Below, piece by piece: positions 11,193 to 24,400 of a DNA stretch of 64,000 nucleotides (within the stretch, counting starts at the first letter, position 1; every line of letters begins with the position of its first letter). Location of the stretch: NCBI GenBank assembly GCA_037179385.1, contig CM074179.1, forward strand, positions 33,423,903 to 33,487,902, given 5' to 3'. The DNA comes from Holothuria scabra (lineage: Eukaryota > Echinodermata > Holothuroidea > Aspidochirotida > Holothuriidae). Both the position numbers and the translations under genes were made by a program. A model generated the notes under the pieces. It was not told where the DNA came from and searched no databases. It saw only the letters and a list, made by a program, of their open reading frames with translations.

Positions 11193-14100
11193 ATGGCTGA
11201 TCCCCTGTTCCTCCTGACTCTGAACGTGAATGGCATGAGGGACAGCCAGAAGCGGAACAGAATTTTTCAATTTTGCAAGTCACTGGGTGTGGACTTCGTT
11301 TTCCTCCAGGAGACGCACATTGTGAATGAGGACGAAGTCCACACCTGGTCCTTTGAGTGGGGTGGGGGTTTGTATGCTTCTTTCGGGTCAACAACATCTT
11401 GTGGTTCAGTTATATTAATTTCGCCAAGGTGGACTCCCCTGGTCGGAAAGGTTGATTCTGATCACGAGGGTCGGTTGGTATGCGTAAGAATAAAGCACCC
11501 ATGTGGAAAATTCTGCCTGTGTAACGTTTACGCACCCAATCGGCCTTCAGACAGAAGGGACTTTTTCATGACCCTGCCATCCTTCGTTCCTGGCAGTGCC
11601 CCTTGTATCCTGGCTGGAGATTTTAACTGTGTCCCCGACGTACAGCTTGACCGAATGTCCTCTTGTACGTCTCCGGGCTGTGGCGTCGGTATGGCGGAAT
11701 TGGACATGTTTACAAAAAACCACGACATGGTTGGCGTTTGGAGAGTGCAACATCCCGGTTTGTCCGTGTTCACTTGGCATCGCCCTGGTGGCACGGACGC
11801 CTCAAGGCTGGACCGGGTGTACTCTCCCTTGGCTTTGTCTCCGAGTGATTGTGAAGTTGTGGCATGTCCAATTTCGGATCATGATGCAGTTACTGTCTCC
11901 TTCCAACCCCCTGAGTCATGGCCTTCAGGGAGGGGGTTCTGGAAAATGAATACAGATATTCTAACGGAGGCTGACTATAATGATCAACTGAAAGTCAGGT
12001 ACGAAGGGTGGCGAACTTTGAGGCCGGCCTTCCTAACGGGTTTAGAGTGGTGGGATGATGTAAAGTCTCGCATCAAGCAGTTTACAGTTGAGTATTGTGT
12101 AGCAAGAGCTCGTCGAAGAAGGGAAGAGTTCCTCTCGCTCTGCTCTAGAGATAGGAACGGGGACTCCTCCGCGCTCCATGCCATTCAGCAGCACCTTGAT
12201 CAGAAATTGCACGGGGCCCGTGTTCGTGCTCGCGTGCAATGTGTGGAGGCGGAGGAAAAACCAACCATCAAATTTTACCAGGACGTCACAAAGTATGCGA
12301 TTGATCGCCGTATAAGAGCAGTCCGTGACGTCCATGGTACTGTACAGAAGGACCCCCTCCACATTCTCGAAGTATATGAGAACTTCTATAGACAGCTTTA
12401 CACCCAGGCAGATGTCGATGAGGTCCTTCAAAGTCCCTTTTAGATAATATTAATAAGTTCCCCTCTACAGAGCAGAACGATCAACTTGGTTCCCCCTTGA
12501 CCGTCGACGAGCTCTGGAAGGCGGTGATGAAAATGAAGGGTGGAAAGTCGCCTGGGTCGGACGGTATCCCTGTAGAATTCTACAAACGCTTTTGGGGTAC
12601 CGTTGGACACGATCTCCGGGATGTATTTGCCTCTGCCTTCCTTGCTGGTTCGTTGAGCCCCTCGCAGCGCACAGGTGTAATAACTTTGTTACCCAAGTCT
12701 GGAGACCCCCTTGAACCGAAAAACAAGCGACCAATAACGCTGTTAAATGTGGACTACAAGATCCTGGCGAAAGCCCTTTGCAACAGGCTGGGTACTGTCA
12801 TGCCGGATCTTGTAGGGCCTTTTCAGACGTGTGCGGTGCGGGGACACAGTATTCAGCAGAACCTTTGGTTGGTGCGAGACTTAGTAGAGTATGTAATGGA
12901 CCGTGATCTTTCATGTGCGCTTGTCTCCCTCGATCAGGAGAAGGCCTTCGACATGGTTGGTCACGGATTCCTTTTTAAAGTCTTAAAGAAGTTTTGTCTG
13001 AACTCTCTTTTTGTTAAATGGATTGCCTTATTGTACAGTAATGTATATAGTCGTGTTATTGTTAATGGCATACCTTCGGACCCCTTCAGAGTCCAACGTG
13101 GGGTACGGCAGGGGTGCCCCCTGTCACCTTTACTCTATGTATTATTTAGTGGATCCCTTGCGAGAGCCCTCCATGAAGAGCCTTTGTTCCGACCTTTTCA
13201 TATTCCTGGTGGAGCCACAGTCAAGTGCCTCCAGTATGCTGATGATGTTACGTGTGTAGTCTCTGACCTAGCTTCCTTCAGGGCCCTGTCTGACACCCTG
13301 TCTACCTTTCAAAGAGCGACTGGTGCCAGACTGAACCCCGCAAAGACAAAAGGACTCCGTCTGGGTAAGTGGCGGTGGAAACAACTGCCCTTCGTGGCAT
13401 CTTGGGTTGACGATGCCATGAAAATCAACGGTATATGGTTTGGTTACGGCTCACCTGAGTCACTTACCTGGCGCGAGAAGGTGGACCTGGCGGAAGCTAG
13501 GTTGACAGACTATGGGGAGCGCTACATTAGTCTAATGGGGAAAGTAACAGTTATTAATCGTTTCGTTTACCCTCTCTTGTGGTACCCGGCCACTGTTCTG
13601 GCTGCTCCAGAGGGTGCCCTTGTGCGACTTGAGAGGGCCGTATTTAAGTTCCTATGGTCAGGGAAAACGGAGCTGGTCAAAAGGAAGGTTGTGTACCAGG
13701 AACTTACACATGGGGGCTTGGGCCTTGTGCATTTTCCCTCAAAGCTCCGTTTTCTCCTGGCAAGGTGTGTGTTTAGTGCTGTTGACAGTGAGATGCCCTT
13801 TGCGTATTTTGTCCGTTATTGGGGGGGATTGTCATTCCGCAGGTTCTTTCCGTCCCTGTTTAGTAACAGTATGCCCCACAGCGGGAGACCCTCGAAGACA
13901 TATTGTCACATGAGGGATACTCTCCGTATGATGTCAACTGTAGGGGAGGTTTCGCAGTCCAGCGCGGGGGACCTGTACCGGGCCATTTTTGATGACTTGG
14001 CTGGCCGGGTCCATCCAAGCGACTATCCCTTACTGCCGGAAGTGTGGACCGTAGTGCACAGCAAGTCACTAGACTACCGCCGGCAAGACCTGCTGTGGCG

Positions 14101-14584
14101 AATTGCACATGATGCCATTGTAACCAATCTCAAGCGCCTTCGGTGGCGTCTTGGAGATGGCATATGCCCCCGCGCTGGATGTACAAAGTGGGAGAGTGTT
14201 CCCCATGTGTTTTGGCATTGTGGTTTTGTGGCCCTCCTCTGGGAGTGGTTTCAAGTCCTGGCTGACCGGCTAACGTTTTGCAACACTTGGGCGGTCAGCC
14301 AGGACTATGCATTGTATGGTCTGTCGCCCCCAGTATGCAATACGAGTGTTCGTGGCATACTCACCTTTGTTTCGCCCTCCATTAAGCTGGCTGTTTGGAG
14401 AGACCGATGTAATATTGTTTTTAGGGGTGAAGGGAGGGCTGCCGACGTCGTGTTGGCGTCGGTTAAGACGGAAATTAAACTGAGGGTCGACGCCGACTTT
14501 GTTCGTTTGCCGAGGTCCACATTCGGCAGACGTTGGGGCCCAATTGTTTCAGTGCGGGAGGGGCGGGTGATAGTTAATTTGTAA
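11193..14584 (+). pseudogene. LINE ORF2 endonuclease/reverse transcriptase, one frameshift (element B)
   Basis: ORF2 would nick target DNA and copy element RNA. The first part (11193-12443) carries the APE-type endonuclease: LNVNGMRD, FLQETH, LAGDFNC, SRLDRVY and SDHDAV hold the expected catalytic Glu, Asp, Asn and His. The second part (to 14584) carries the RT palm with LDQEKAFD, RGVRQGCPLSPLLY and QYADD, then a C-terminal Cys/His cluster (CPRAGC...HVFWHC). The parts are out of frame: in a short A run at about 12428-12432 this copy has one base fewer than element D and hits a stop at 12441-12443. Everything else is open, so the break is recent or an assembly error. The second frame's ATG at 12497 is not a real start. 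Confidence 0.88.
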
Positions 14585-14839
14585 ATAGTCCTGTGTTTGC
14601 TTCTCTGTGGCCGTTTCTATGTACATGTTTCTGTTTGATTTGTGTAAATAGGTGAGTTTGTAAATAGCCCTGGGTACTGGGTTAGGGTTTTGTAAATTAT
14701 GGTCACAAAATCTTGGTTTGCGTCCGTAACGGTATAAAGTCTGTACATAGTTCACGTTATGTTTTTGTCCCGTCTGGTCTGAGTTTTCTTATTGGTTCTC
14801 CGTGCCCGTTTCTATGTACGTAAAAAGCACACAATAGAT

Positions 14840-16450
14840 ATCTGATTCGGATACGAACTACAAGGGCTGTGTGTATGAGCAGTAGCTGAGTTGTATAACT
14901 TTGGACATTTATGTCTGAAGAGAAATTTAATAAAAATGTGAGGAAAAGTAAGAACAAAATGAGGAAATCCCTTTAAAGGAGTAAGTATCGCATGCCCAAA
15001 CAGAGTCCTTTCGACAGCCCCAATTTTACTTGAAAGACATAGATTTCATTAATCGCATAGCTTCCAATTCAGCATCACTGTTGGCAAGGTGTGCTATAAA
15101 GCTGAGAGTCAATGCTATATCAGTGCATGATGCCATTATTGGGGCAGAATAATATCTCTAAACCGAACTGTAAACTGTTGTATTTTTGAGAATGATTCAG
15201 GGGTGTGTGTGTGGGGGGGGGGGGGGGTGTAAAACATTACTATACAGTCAGAGCCGACCCTTTGCTGTCTTCCTGAATGGGTACTGGCAAACTTAGAAAA
15301 ACAATCACACACAAAGACAATAGCAAAAGTTTTTCAAAGATCAACAGAATACATATATTTCTGAAAACAATTACTGAGCAGATGCCTTACAATTGCTGGC
15401 AAGTAACACATATCAACAGTGAACTTATATAGTACAATATGTTAAAGAGTCCCTCTTAGTTACAACAGGCAAGATGTTTCAAAAAGTGAAAACATTGTGT
15501 CTGGCCAACCACTGCTTAAAAAAGCACTATCCATAGAACTCAATGATAATTAAAAGCAAGGTGATATTTTGTTGAATACTTGTTAGCCCATTTCAAACTA
15601 TTATCTATTCATCTAGCAATCATAACTCTCTTTTATGAAACTGACATTTAAATCATAACGTGAAAGAAAACGTCCATAAAATTTAAAGGTTAACAGTATG
15701 CAGTCAATGAGGTAATTAGTTTGTACATCAAAATACAAGTTCACAAACTCAACTCATATTCAACCCTGCAATACATCATTCACAGAGCATATGTCATTAC
15801 AAACCTAAAAAGGCAATGAAATAAGAAAAAAAAGTTTCCATATTGAATTTCAGAGTGTTGCACCTGCATGTACTGAAAACAAAAAATAAATTTCATCTCT
15901 TCATCCAAAATATAAAACCAACATAACTGGCCAGGCATGTGTTGTCTCGCACTGTAAACTACCTATAGGTAGCCAGAAAACTTGAGAAAGGCAGGGTGAG
16001 GGGCGGTGGCGTTCCGTGCTAACAGTTTTGAGTCTAGAAAGATGTGTGCATTTCATGGTTCATACACACATCTGATAGTAAAAATGAAGTTGATGTCTTA
16101 AATGCCCACATCTTTATAATAAAATAGTAAGAAAACCGAGAAGTGAAAGACTAAAATCACACTTTTTTTAGAAAAGTTGACTAGAAAGTAAACATAATCA
16201 CATACACCACTGCCAATGCTTTATTGAGCGATGACAGGTGCCGTATGGATCTCACTGCAATGTGCCTGTAGTTTGATGAGAACAGTGCTACCATGGGTGG
16301 AAAAAGTTGGGGAGCTTGGAGGCTCATTCCCTTTTTGTACATGTGCAAAATATAAGGAGAGAGTTGTGAGAAATTTTTCTCCTTTCCTGGGAAGTAAATG
16401 TTTTTCTTTTTCCTTTTTTTTTTCCAACCATGGATGAATAGACACATTCC
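14840..16450. other. Non-coding DNA
   Basis: AT-rich sequence after the 3' end of element B with no supportable gene. A run of about 15 G at 15210-15226 is a likely indel hotspot. The antiparallel frames at 16181-16459 look random. Confidence 0.5.
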
Positions 16451-16454
16451 CCTT

Positions 16455-18500
16455 GCCATTGTAATGCAGACTTAAACAACACTATTTTCAAAAGACAAAC
16501 TTGAGATGAGCAGTTTCACACATAAACAATAATAAATAAATATTATATTATATATGTGTATATATGTGTATATATGTGTATATATATATATATATGTATG
16601 TATATGTATGAATATATATGTATATATATATATATATATGTATGTATACATATATATATTTTAAAGATTTAAGGCTTAATCTAAACATGACAAAGAGGTA
16701 AAGTATATGAATCTTGACAAAAATAATAATAAGACTGGTAATTTAATTATGAGATATGCACTGGTTACATTGGAAGGCAACGGTATGATTAAGTATTGTT
16801 TTCAGAAGATTCAAATTTTAAGTTGAAATGTTTCACCAAAGACATAAAAAAGTAAAAGGGATCAAATGGTGACTATTTTCATGATGCTCTTTTAAAACAT
16901 TGGTCATCTAATTCTGCATTATCTACTGCATGAGTAAAAATTCATTCAGGATGAATCTCTACAAAAATAATAGTACACGTGGTGAATGAAATATAACAAT
17001 TTGACACCGAAATAAAAAATATGTATCAGTGAATGTAACTGGTTATTTCAAATGAATAACATATTTATCACAAAACTGAAAGTCAATAGTATGTTCAAAA
17101 AGCCTGAGGAGGGAACACAACATTTGCTGCAATTCTATAGCACACTGTATCACATATATAACCATGTAACCCCCAAAAGACTACATTATTTTCAAAGGAC
17201 ATAAACTTGAGATGAACAGTTTCACACATGAACAATAAAAAATATTTAAAGTAAAAAGGTATGTAAAGTAAGAAATATTTAAATCTTGACAAAAATAATA
17301 ATAAAACTGAGGCAAGGTAAATGGAATTTACAGATATGCACTAGTTACTTCAGATGAGTATATATCACTAATTGGAATGCAACGGTATGATTATGGCAAT
17401 ACTGCTTTCACATCTCAAATTTGAGTTGAGCTGTTTCACCCATGACTTTAAAAAGGCAAGGAAAAAAAGGAAAGAGATAAAACGACTATTTTCCCTGATG
17501 CTCGTAAAAACATCTGATTCCATAGTCTACTGCATAATTAAAAATTCATGCACAAAACTGGACGTCAATGGCATGAGTATGGAAGATACACAAAATTTGC
17601 TGCAATGCTTTTAAACTGTATCTCAACTACTGTACCATGAAAAAGGCTGAAATAAATGCCTCTACTCCTCCCCAACATGACTCATTAAAATGTTGCTCAT
17701 CTGTCTTAACGATGGTTCCATGTCATACAATATGAACCTCTTCAAAAATAACGATACAACTGAGGCACAGCACATGAAATTAAGATACGTGGATAAAATA
17801 CCCACCTCCCCCACCCCAAGTAGTTGGTTATATACAAATAAACGTGTGGGCCTGGCTTGCATTTGACCTCACAGTCTGCAACCACTCTCTGTATTGTATC
17901 TCCATCAGTGGTGCACACATTGCAGAGTCATAACCTGCCTGTCAATACAGTAAATTATGTGGATGATGATACTGACTAAAGTCTCTAAAAAGGAGCAGAT
18001 ACTTTTCACTTAAAAAATAAAAGTTTCTGCCTTGTCCAAGCGGCATATAAATAAACCACCCATACCAGATTGGGTGTTAACAGTTGAAGTGTTACCATTA
18101 CTAGCACAGGAGGCTGTGATATCCAAACTACTGGGGTTTCATGCTGGGGGAGGGGCAGTTCCGTACAACTTTCTCTACAACTTCGCTTAATTGTCTTACA
18201 AAAATTTCCAGATGAAATACTATATTATTAAAAATTCCTACAATATAAACCTTTTCATAAATGACTATAAATCTGAGGCAAGGGATACGGAATTAAAAGA
18301 TATGCCAATTAGAAGGATTGTAACAGGCTTCTTCAAGTGAATAACATATAACACTGAAATGAAAGGCAATGATACCTGTATGATTAAAAGCCTGAAAACA
18401 TAATGCAGTATTTTCTGAAATCCTACAGCAAACACCTACCATGTAACCCACACATGGTTTTCAGAAACACTACAACACATTTCAGGGAACACATAGAGTT
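16455..18500. repeat. Degenerate tandem repeat region, unit about 0.57 kb
   Basis: Blocks recur in the same order. Sequence at 16485-16525 (tattttcaaa, cttgagatga, cagtttcacaca) recurs at 17187-17235; 16714-16890 (aatcttgacaaaaataataataa, then the 'atgcact..tta' and 'gatgctc' blocks) recurs at 17282-17510; and weaker copies of the 'aataacatat', 'atgattaaaagcctga' and 'accatgtaaccc' blocks lie at 17040-17175 and 18290-18440. The first unit is enlarged by the TA-rich microsatellite. Copies are strongly diverged. Confidence 0.6.
16541..16660. repeat. TA/TG-rich microsatellite
   Basis: An interrupted array of TATATATG and TGTATATA words about 120 bases long. Confidence 0.9.
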
Positions 18501-19230
18501 TCTAGGGTAGAAATACTTAAGTGTGATGAGCTAAATCACAACCATACCTGATATATCATTACCAAATCCCTTAACTGTATGGGTATAACCAGGGGCAGCA
18601 CCAGAATAGTTTGAAAGGGGTGGCAAACATGGGGTGAGAAATCACCGTCACATGAGAGGGGAAAAGGGGAGGAAGATACCCCTGCTTTTTTGAGAAAATT
18701 AATCTAAGGTTGATTGGATGCCAAATGGTTCTTTCTTTTGTTATATTTTTTGTAATATCACCCACCACACACACACACAAAATTATGGCTTAATTTAGAT
18801 GATTTTATTTTTGGAGCTAAAAGCCATAGTGGTTGCAAATGCATACCCTGCCATCCCTGTGGTGCTGCCTCTGGGTATAACAGTGTGTACTCATTGAATG
18901 AAAATATTCATTCAGGTAGTCAGGTGATCCCACAGAAATCTCAGCCTTCTGGACACAAATGAAAGTGCTGCACTGGGGTGAAATTTCTTAATCTATGGCA
19001 TGCCAGACAACAAGCTGACAATGTTTATGCATTCTGCTCACATAAGAAATGTCACTTCACAATGCATTGTGCAACTTGGGGCTATCTCACCTGCAAATCA
19101 GCGACTTGCCAAGTTCCTACATTTCGTTCCAAATTCCACCTAGTTCTTGTCAATGTCACTTGTGACAAGTCATATGATATACACGTCAGAGTGTAACCCT
19201 AAATGCAGTATTTCCAAATCTACTATCATA
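18500..19230. other. Non-coding DNA
   Basis: No gene is supportable. It contains a short (CA)n tract at about 18765-18778. The plus-strand frame at 18978-19196 has no recognisable motif. Confidence 0.45.
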
Positions 19231-19234
19231 TACA

Positions 19235-21193
19235 CTAGAATCTGTCAAAGCTCTGGGATTGTGTTGTCACCACAGTGATGGAAATTGGAACTGAATCGGG
19301 AGGAAGTGGTGTACTACCCCCTTTTGGCATAAGTCTTATACCCTTCTCTTTGAGCAGCTGTCTTAGATTCCCGAATGCCCGTGTGGTTGATGGTACTTGA
19401 CCACACATCATGGTTTTGATTGTGCCGGTACTAGACTGGGCTGTTTGACTTTGCTCCACATGCCAACTGCAATTGCTAGCCATTTGCTGAATTTTTCTTC
19501 TCGCCATCACTCCACGCCATACTTTTGAAATGATCGTGGCAGCACATTCTTTCTTTACCCATTGCTCAAATATGCTGCTTGCTTCTCTCTGAAAGGGATC
19601 ACTGCTATTCTTAAAAGCAAGTATTCTCGACCTCATTCGCCTATAATGCCAAAACAGCCATGCATGGATTGTCTTTGGCCCACCGCCTCTCTGTGTATGT
19701 TGGTAAAAGTAGCAAGCCTGTAATGAGTATGTTCACCACCTTCAGTGGAGAATCTCATAAGAGATGGTACTGGAAGTTCACGAAGCAGGATTAATGAAAC
19801 GTCTATCAGTTTCATCATGTATGGTGTTAATTCTTTTTATCCATATCGAATCACAAAGAGTTTATGAAATAAGTCTAAATGTTTGCGAAGCTCCTCCATT
19901 TTTGATTGGGCCAAACCCCATTTCAAATAAGAGGTGACCTTTGAAGATTTGTTTGATCCTTCTGCTGGTGGATATGGTGGAGGGTCAGAATTTCTCAACA
20001 TGAATATTGCTTCCAAATCTCTAGTTCCACCTGAAACTCTGTTAATGTGTTTGACTGCTGGTTCAATGCCACCCTGCAATTGTCATCAATTTGAAACTTA
20101 AGTTTTGATTCACGCACGCCATATAACATACAAAAACAATGCCGTAAAATGTTTTGTGATTATGTAATGTTACATGCGCATCAGTTTTGTTCAAGGTCAA
20201 TCTTTCCTTTAGTGTACCATCATTGTTAACTACAATGCGAGAGGCTTTTCTAATCCCTTTACTGATCAAGTCTTGCTTGAATTGTTCAAGGGCCTTATTC
20301 ATTGTGTCCCTTCCCTTGCTTGGTGGCTTAATTTCATTTGAAAGCAGGGCAATTGACTCTAGTTTTAGGCGAATCATTTTTTCCACTATGCGTGTGGATG
20401 CATGGTCGATGCAAAGTACAGTTGTCTTAATTGGAATTGAAGGTGTCCGGGAGTTTGGCAAGTCTCTGTCAAATTTTTTGTCCAGACCGGATCGAAAGCC
20501 AGAAACTGGATGTGTGTCTCCCTTTGTGGTTCTATCACCTAACATATACATATTGTATGCAGATTCAGATGTAGCAGAAAGGTCTTCAGGACCGCTAACA
20601 ACTGCATCTGGACTGATTTTATTTTCTCGTCCTCATGAACAGCTTGTTCACCTTCAATGAATTCATTCAGCCATCCAGGCAACCCGCCCGTGGACCCGAC
20701 ATTGGTTTCAAAATTCCACCGCTGATCATCACCATAGAACATTGGCCAAATATCATGTGGACTGTGAAAGCCAGAGTTATGAAAGAATTGCTCGTTGTTA
20801 ATGTTCGATACTGAAAGGACACAGCTGATTTTACCACCAATTTCTCGACCATCTCCCTGCAAACGCCACCATTCATTATCAGGCAGATAGGGGTACAGAT
20901 ATCGCAAACAATGCAATAATCTGGAGGGATTGATGCGCAGACCACTTTTAGTGTGGCTGTCACTTGGTGTGTATGATGGCTGAAATATTGCTTGGTATTC
21001 TCTAAACAATTCATTCTTTCTCTTCTTTATTGCATAACTGGATGGGAACTGATCAGGGAATTTTTCTCAGTTCAGAAATCAAACCATATCCATTGGTCTT
21101 ATCAACAAGATTAATAACATCGTCCACTTCCATTTTATTTGTCAATGAGCAATTTGAATCCATATCACTGGAAACTTTATCAAGTGAGCTTTT
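19235..21193 (-). pseudogene. 3' half of a decayed large gene, split by LINE D
   Basis: Five minus-strand open segments follow one another in shifting frames (20539-21009, 20063-20551, 19837-20079, 19633-19818, 19235-19636). They read as one protein interrupted by frameshifts near 21055, 20600 and 19640 and perhaps by a small intron near 20085-20135 (an 'attgcag' acceptor-like site). Protein-like blocks include EWWRLQGDGREIGGKISCVL, IWPMFYGDDQRWNFETNVG and VLCIDHASTRIVEKM. I do not recognise the domain. Coding sequence runs to the edge of LINE D at 21194 and appears to continue beyond it at 25665, in the same orientation as the protease-like half. It could be a host gene or a multi-copy element gene. 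Confidence 0.5.
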
Positions 21194-21447
21194 TACGTAC
21201 GTAGAAACGGGCACGGAGAACCAATAACAGAACTCAGACCAGACGGGACAAAATGATAACTTGAACTATGTACAGAATTCATACCATTACGGACGCAAAC
21301 CAAGATTTTTGTGTCAATAATCTACAAAACCCACCCAGACCCCAACCCAGTACCCAGGGCTATTTACAAACACCTATTTACACATTACCAAATCAAGCAG
21401 GAAACATTTACAAAGACCGCCCCTCGAGAAGCAAAACACAGGCCTAT

Positions 21448-24400
21448 TTACAAATTAACTATCACCCGCCCCGCCCGCACCGAAACAATTGGCCCCCAGC
21501 GTCTGCCGAACGTGGACCTCGGCAAACGAACAAAGTCGGCGTCGACCCTCAGTTTAATTTCCGTCCTCACTGACGCCAACACGACGTCGGCAGGCCTCCC
21601 TTCCCCCCTAAAAACAATATTACATCGGTCTCTCCAAACAGCCAGCTTGATGGAGGCCGAAACAAAAGTCAGAATGCCACGAACACTTGTATTGCATGGT
21701 TGGGGCGATAGACCATACAATGCATAGTCCTGGCTGACCGCCCAAGTGTTGCAAAACGTTAGCCGGTCAGCCAGGGCTTGAAACCACTCCCATAGGAGGG
21801 CCACAAACTCACAATGCCAAAACACATGAGGCACACTCTCCCACTTTGTACATCCAGCCCGGGGGCATATGCCATCTCCAAGACGCCAGCGAAGACGCTT
21901 GAGATTGGTTACAATGGCATCATGCGCAATTCGCCACAGCAGGTCTCGCCGGCGGTAGTCTAGTGACTTGCAGTGCACTACGGTCCACACTTCTGGCTGT
22001 AAGGCATAGTCGCTTTGATGGACCCTGCCAGCTAAGTCATCAAAAATGGCCCGGTACAGGTCCCCCGCGCTGGACTGCGAAACCTCCCCTACAGTTGACA
22101 TCATACGGAGAGTATCCCTCATGTGACAATATGTCTTCGAGGGTCTCCCGCTGTGGGGCACACTATTACTAAACAGGGACGGAAAGAACCCACGGAATGA
22201 CAATCCCCCCCAATAACGGACAAAGTATGCAAAGGGCATCTCACTGTCGACAGCACTAAACGCACACCTTGCCAGGAGAAAACGGAGCTTTGAGGGAAAA
22301 TGCACAAGGCCCAGGCCCCCATGTCTAAGTTCCTGGTACACAACCTTTCTTCTGACCAGCTCCGTTTTCCCTGACCATAGGAACTTAAAAACGGCCCTCT
22401 CAAGTCGCACAAGGGCACCCTCTGGAGCAGCCAGAACAGTGCCCGGGTACCACAAGAGAGGATAAATGAAACGATTAATAACTGTTACTTTCCCCATTAG
22501 ACTAATGTAGCGGTCCCAATAGTCTGTCATCCTAGCCTCCGCCAGGTCCACCTTCTCGTTGCAGGTAAGTGACCCAGGTGAGCCGTAACCAAACCATATA
22601 CCATTGATTTTCATGGCATCGTCCCCCCAAGATGTCACGAAGGGCAGTTGTTTCCATCGCCACTTACCCAAACGGAGTCCTTTGGTCTTTGCGGGGTTCA
22701 GTCTGGCACCAGTCGCTCTTTGAAAGGTAGACAGGGTGTCAGACAGGGCCCTGAAGGAAGCTAGGTCAGAGACCACACACGTGACATCGTCGGCATACTG
22801 GAGGCACTTGACTGTTGCTCCACCAGGAATATAAAAAGGTCGGAACAAAGGCTCTTCTTGAAGGGCCCTTGCGAGGGATTCACTAAACAATACATAGAGT
22901 AAAGGTGACATGGGACATCCCTGCCGTACCCCACGTTGGACTCTGAAGGGGTCCGACGGTATGCCATTAACAATTACACGACTATATACATTATTATACA
23001 ATAAAACAATCCATTTAACAAAACCCGAGTTCAAAGAAAACTTCTTTAAGACTTTAAAAAGAAATCCGTGATCAACCATGTCGAAGGCCTTCTCCTGATC
23101 GAGGGAGACAAGCGCGCATGGAAGATCACGGTCCACTACATACTCTACTAAGTCCCGCACCAACCAGAGGTTCTGCTGAATACTGTGTCCCCGCACCGCA
23201 CATGTCTGAAAAGGCCCTACAAGATCCGGCATGACAGTACCTAGCCTGTTGCAAAGGGCTTTCGCCAGGATCTTGTAGTCCACATTTAACAGCGTGATCG
23301 GGCGCTTGTTTTTCGGTTCAAGGGGATCTCCAGACTTGGGTAACACGGTTATTACGCCTGTGCGCTGCGAGGCGCTCAACGAACCAGCAAGGAAGGCAGA
23401 GGTGAAAACATCGCGGAGATCGTGTCCAACGGTACCCCAAAAGCGTTTGTAGAATTCCACAGGGACACCGTCCGACCCAGGCGACTTTCCGTCCTTCATT
23501 TTCGTCACCGCCTTCCAGAGCTCGTCAACAGTCAATGGGGAACCAAGTCCATCGTTCTGCTCTGTAGAGGGGAACTTATTAATATTATCTAAAAGGGACT
23601 TTTGAAGGACCTCGTCAACATCTGCCTGGGTGTACAGCTGTTCATAGAAGTTCTGATATACTTCGACAATGTCGAGGGGGTCCTTCTGTACGATACCATC
23701 GACGTCCCGGACTGCTTTTATGCGGCGATCAATGGCATACTTTGTGACGTCCTGGTAAAATTTGATGGTTGGCTTTTCCTCCGCCTCCACGCAATGCACG
23801 CGAGCACGAACACGGGCCCCGTGCAATTTCTGATCAAGGTGCTGCTGGATGACATGGAGCGCGGAGGAGTCCCCGTTCCTATCTCTAGAGCAGAGCGACA
23901 GGAACTCTTCCCTTCTTCGACGAGCTCTTGCTACACAGTACTCAACTGTGAACTGCTTGATGCGAGACTTTACATCATCCCACCACTCTAAACCCGTTAG
24001 GAAGGCCGGTCTCAATGTTCGCCACCCTTCGTACCTGGCTTTCAATTGTTCGTTATAGTCAGCCTCCATTAGAATATCTGTATTCATTTTCCAGAACCCC
24101 CTCCCTGAAGGCCATGACTCAGGGGGTTGGAAGGAGACAGTAACTGCATCATGATCCGAAATTGGACATGCCACAACTTCACAATCACTCGGAGACAAAG
24201 CCAGGGGAGAGTACACCCGGTCCAGCCTTGAGGCGTCCGTGCCATCAGGGCGGTGCCAAGTGAACACGGACAAACCGGGATGTTGCACTCTCCAAATGTC
24301 AGCCATGTCGTGATTCTTTGTAAACATGTCCAATTCCGCCACACCGACGCCACAGCCCGAAGACGTACAAGAGGACATACGGTCAAGCTGCTCGTCGGGG

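Larger units (their letters stand above)
9796..14826 (+). mobile_element. Near full-length Tx1-like LINE (element B)
   Basis: Starts immediately after the 3' tail of element A with 5'UTR homologous to element C, then ORF1, a 14-base gap, ORF2, a 3'UTR of about 240 bases, and the family 3' end. It lacks roughly the first 15 bases seen in element C. Both the A/B junction and the downstream end show 'taaaaagcac', which could be a short target duplication overlapping A's tail or simply the shared family terminus. ORF2 has one frameshift, so the copy is probably not autonomous. Confidence 0.85.

Noticed and set aside
15205..15230. Long G run as a possible quadruplex element
   Set aside because: Single homopolymer runs of G or C occur at many places (also 5669, 9032, 42922, 44059, 46596, 48086) and mostly lie in MITE debris; no spaced G-tract pattern.
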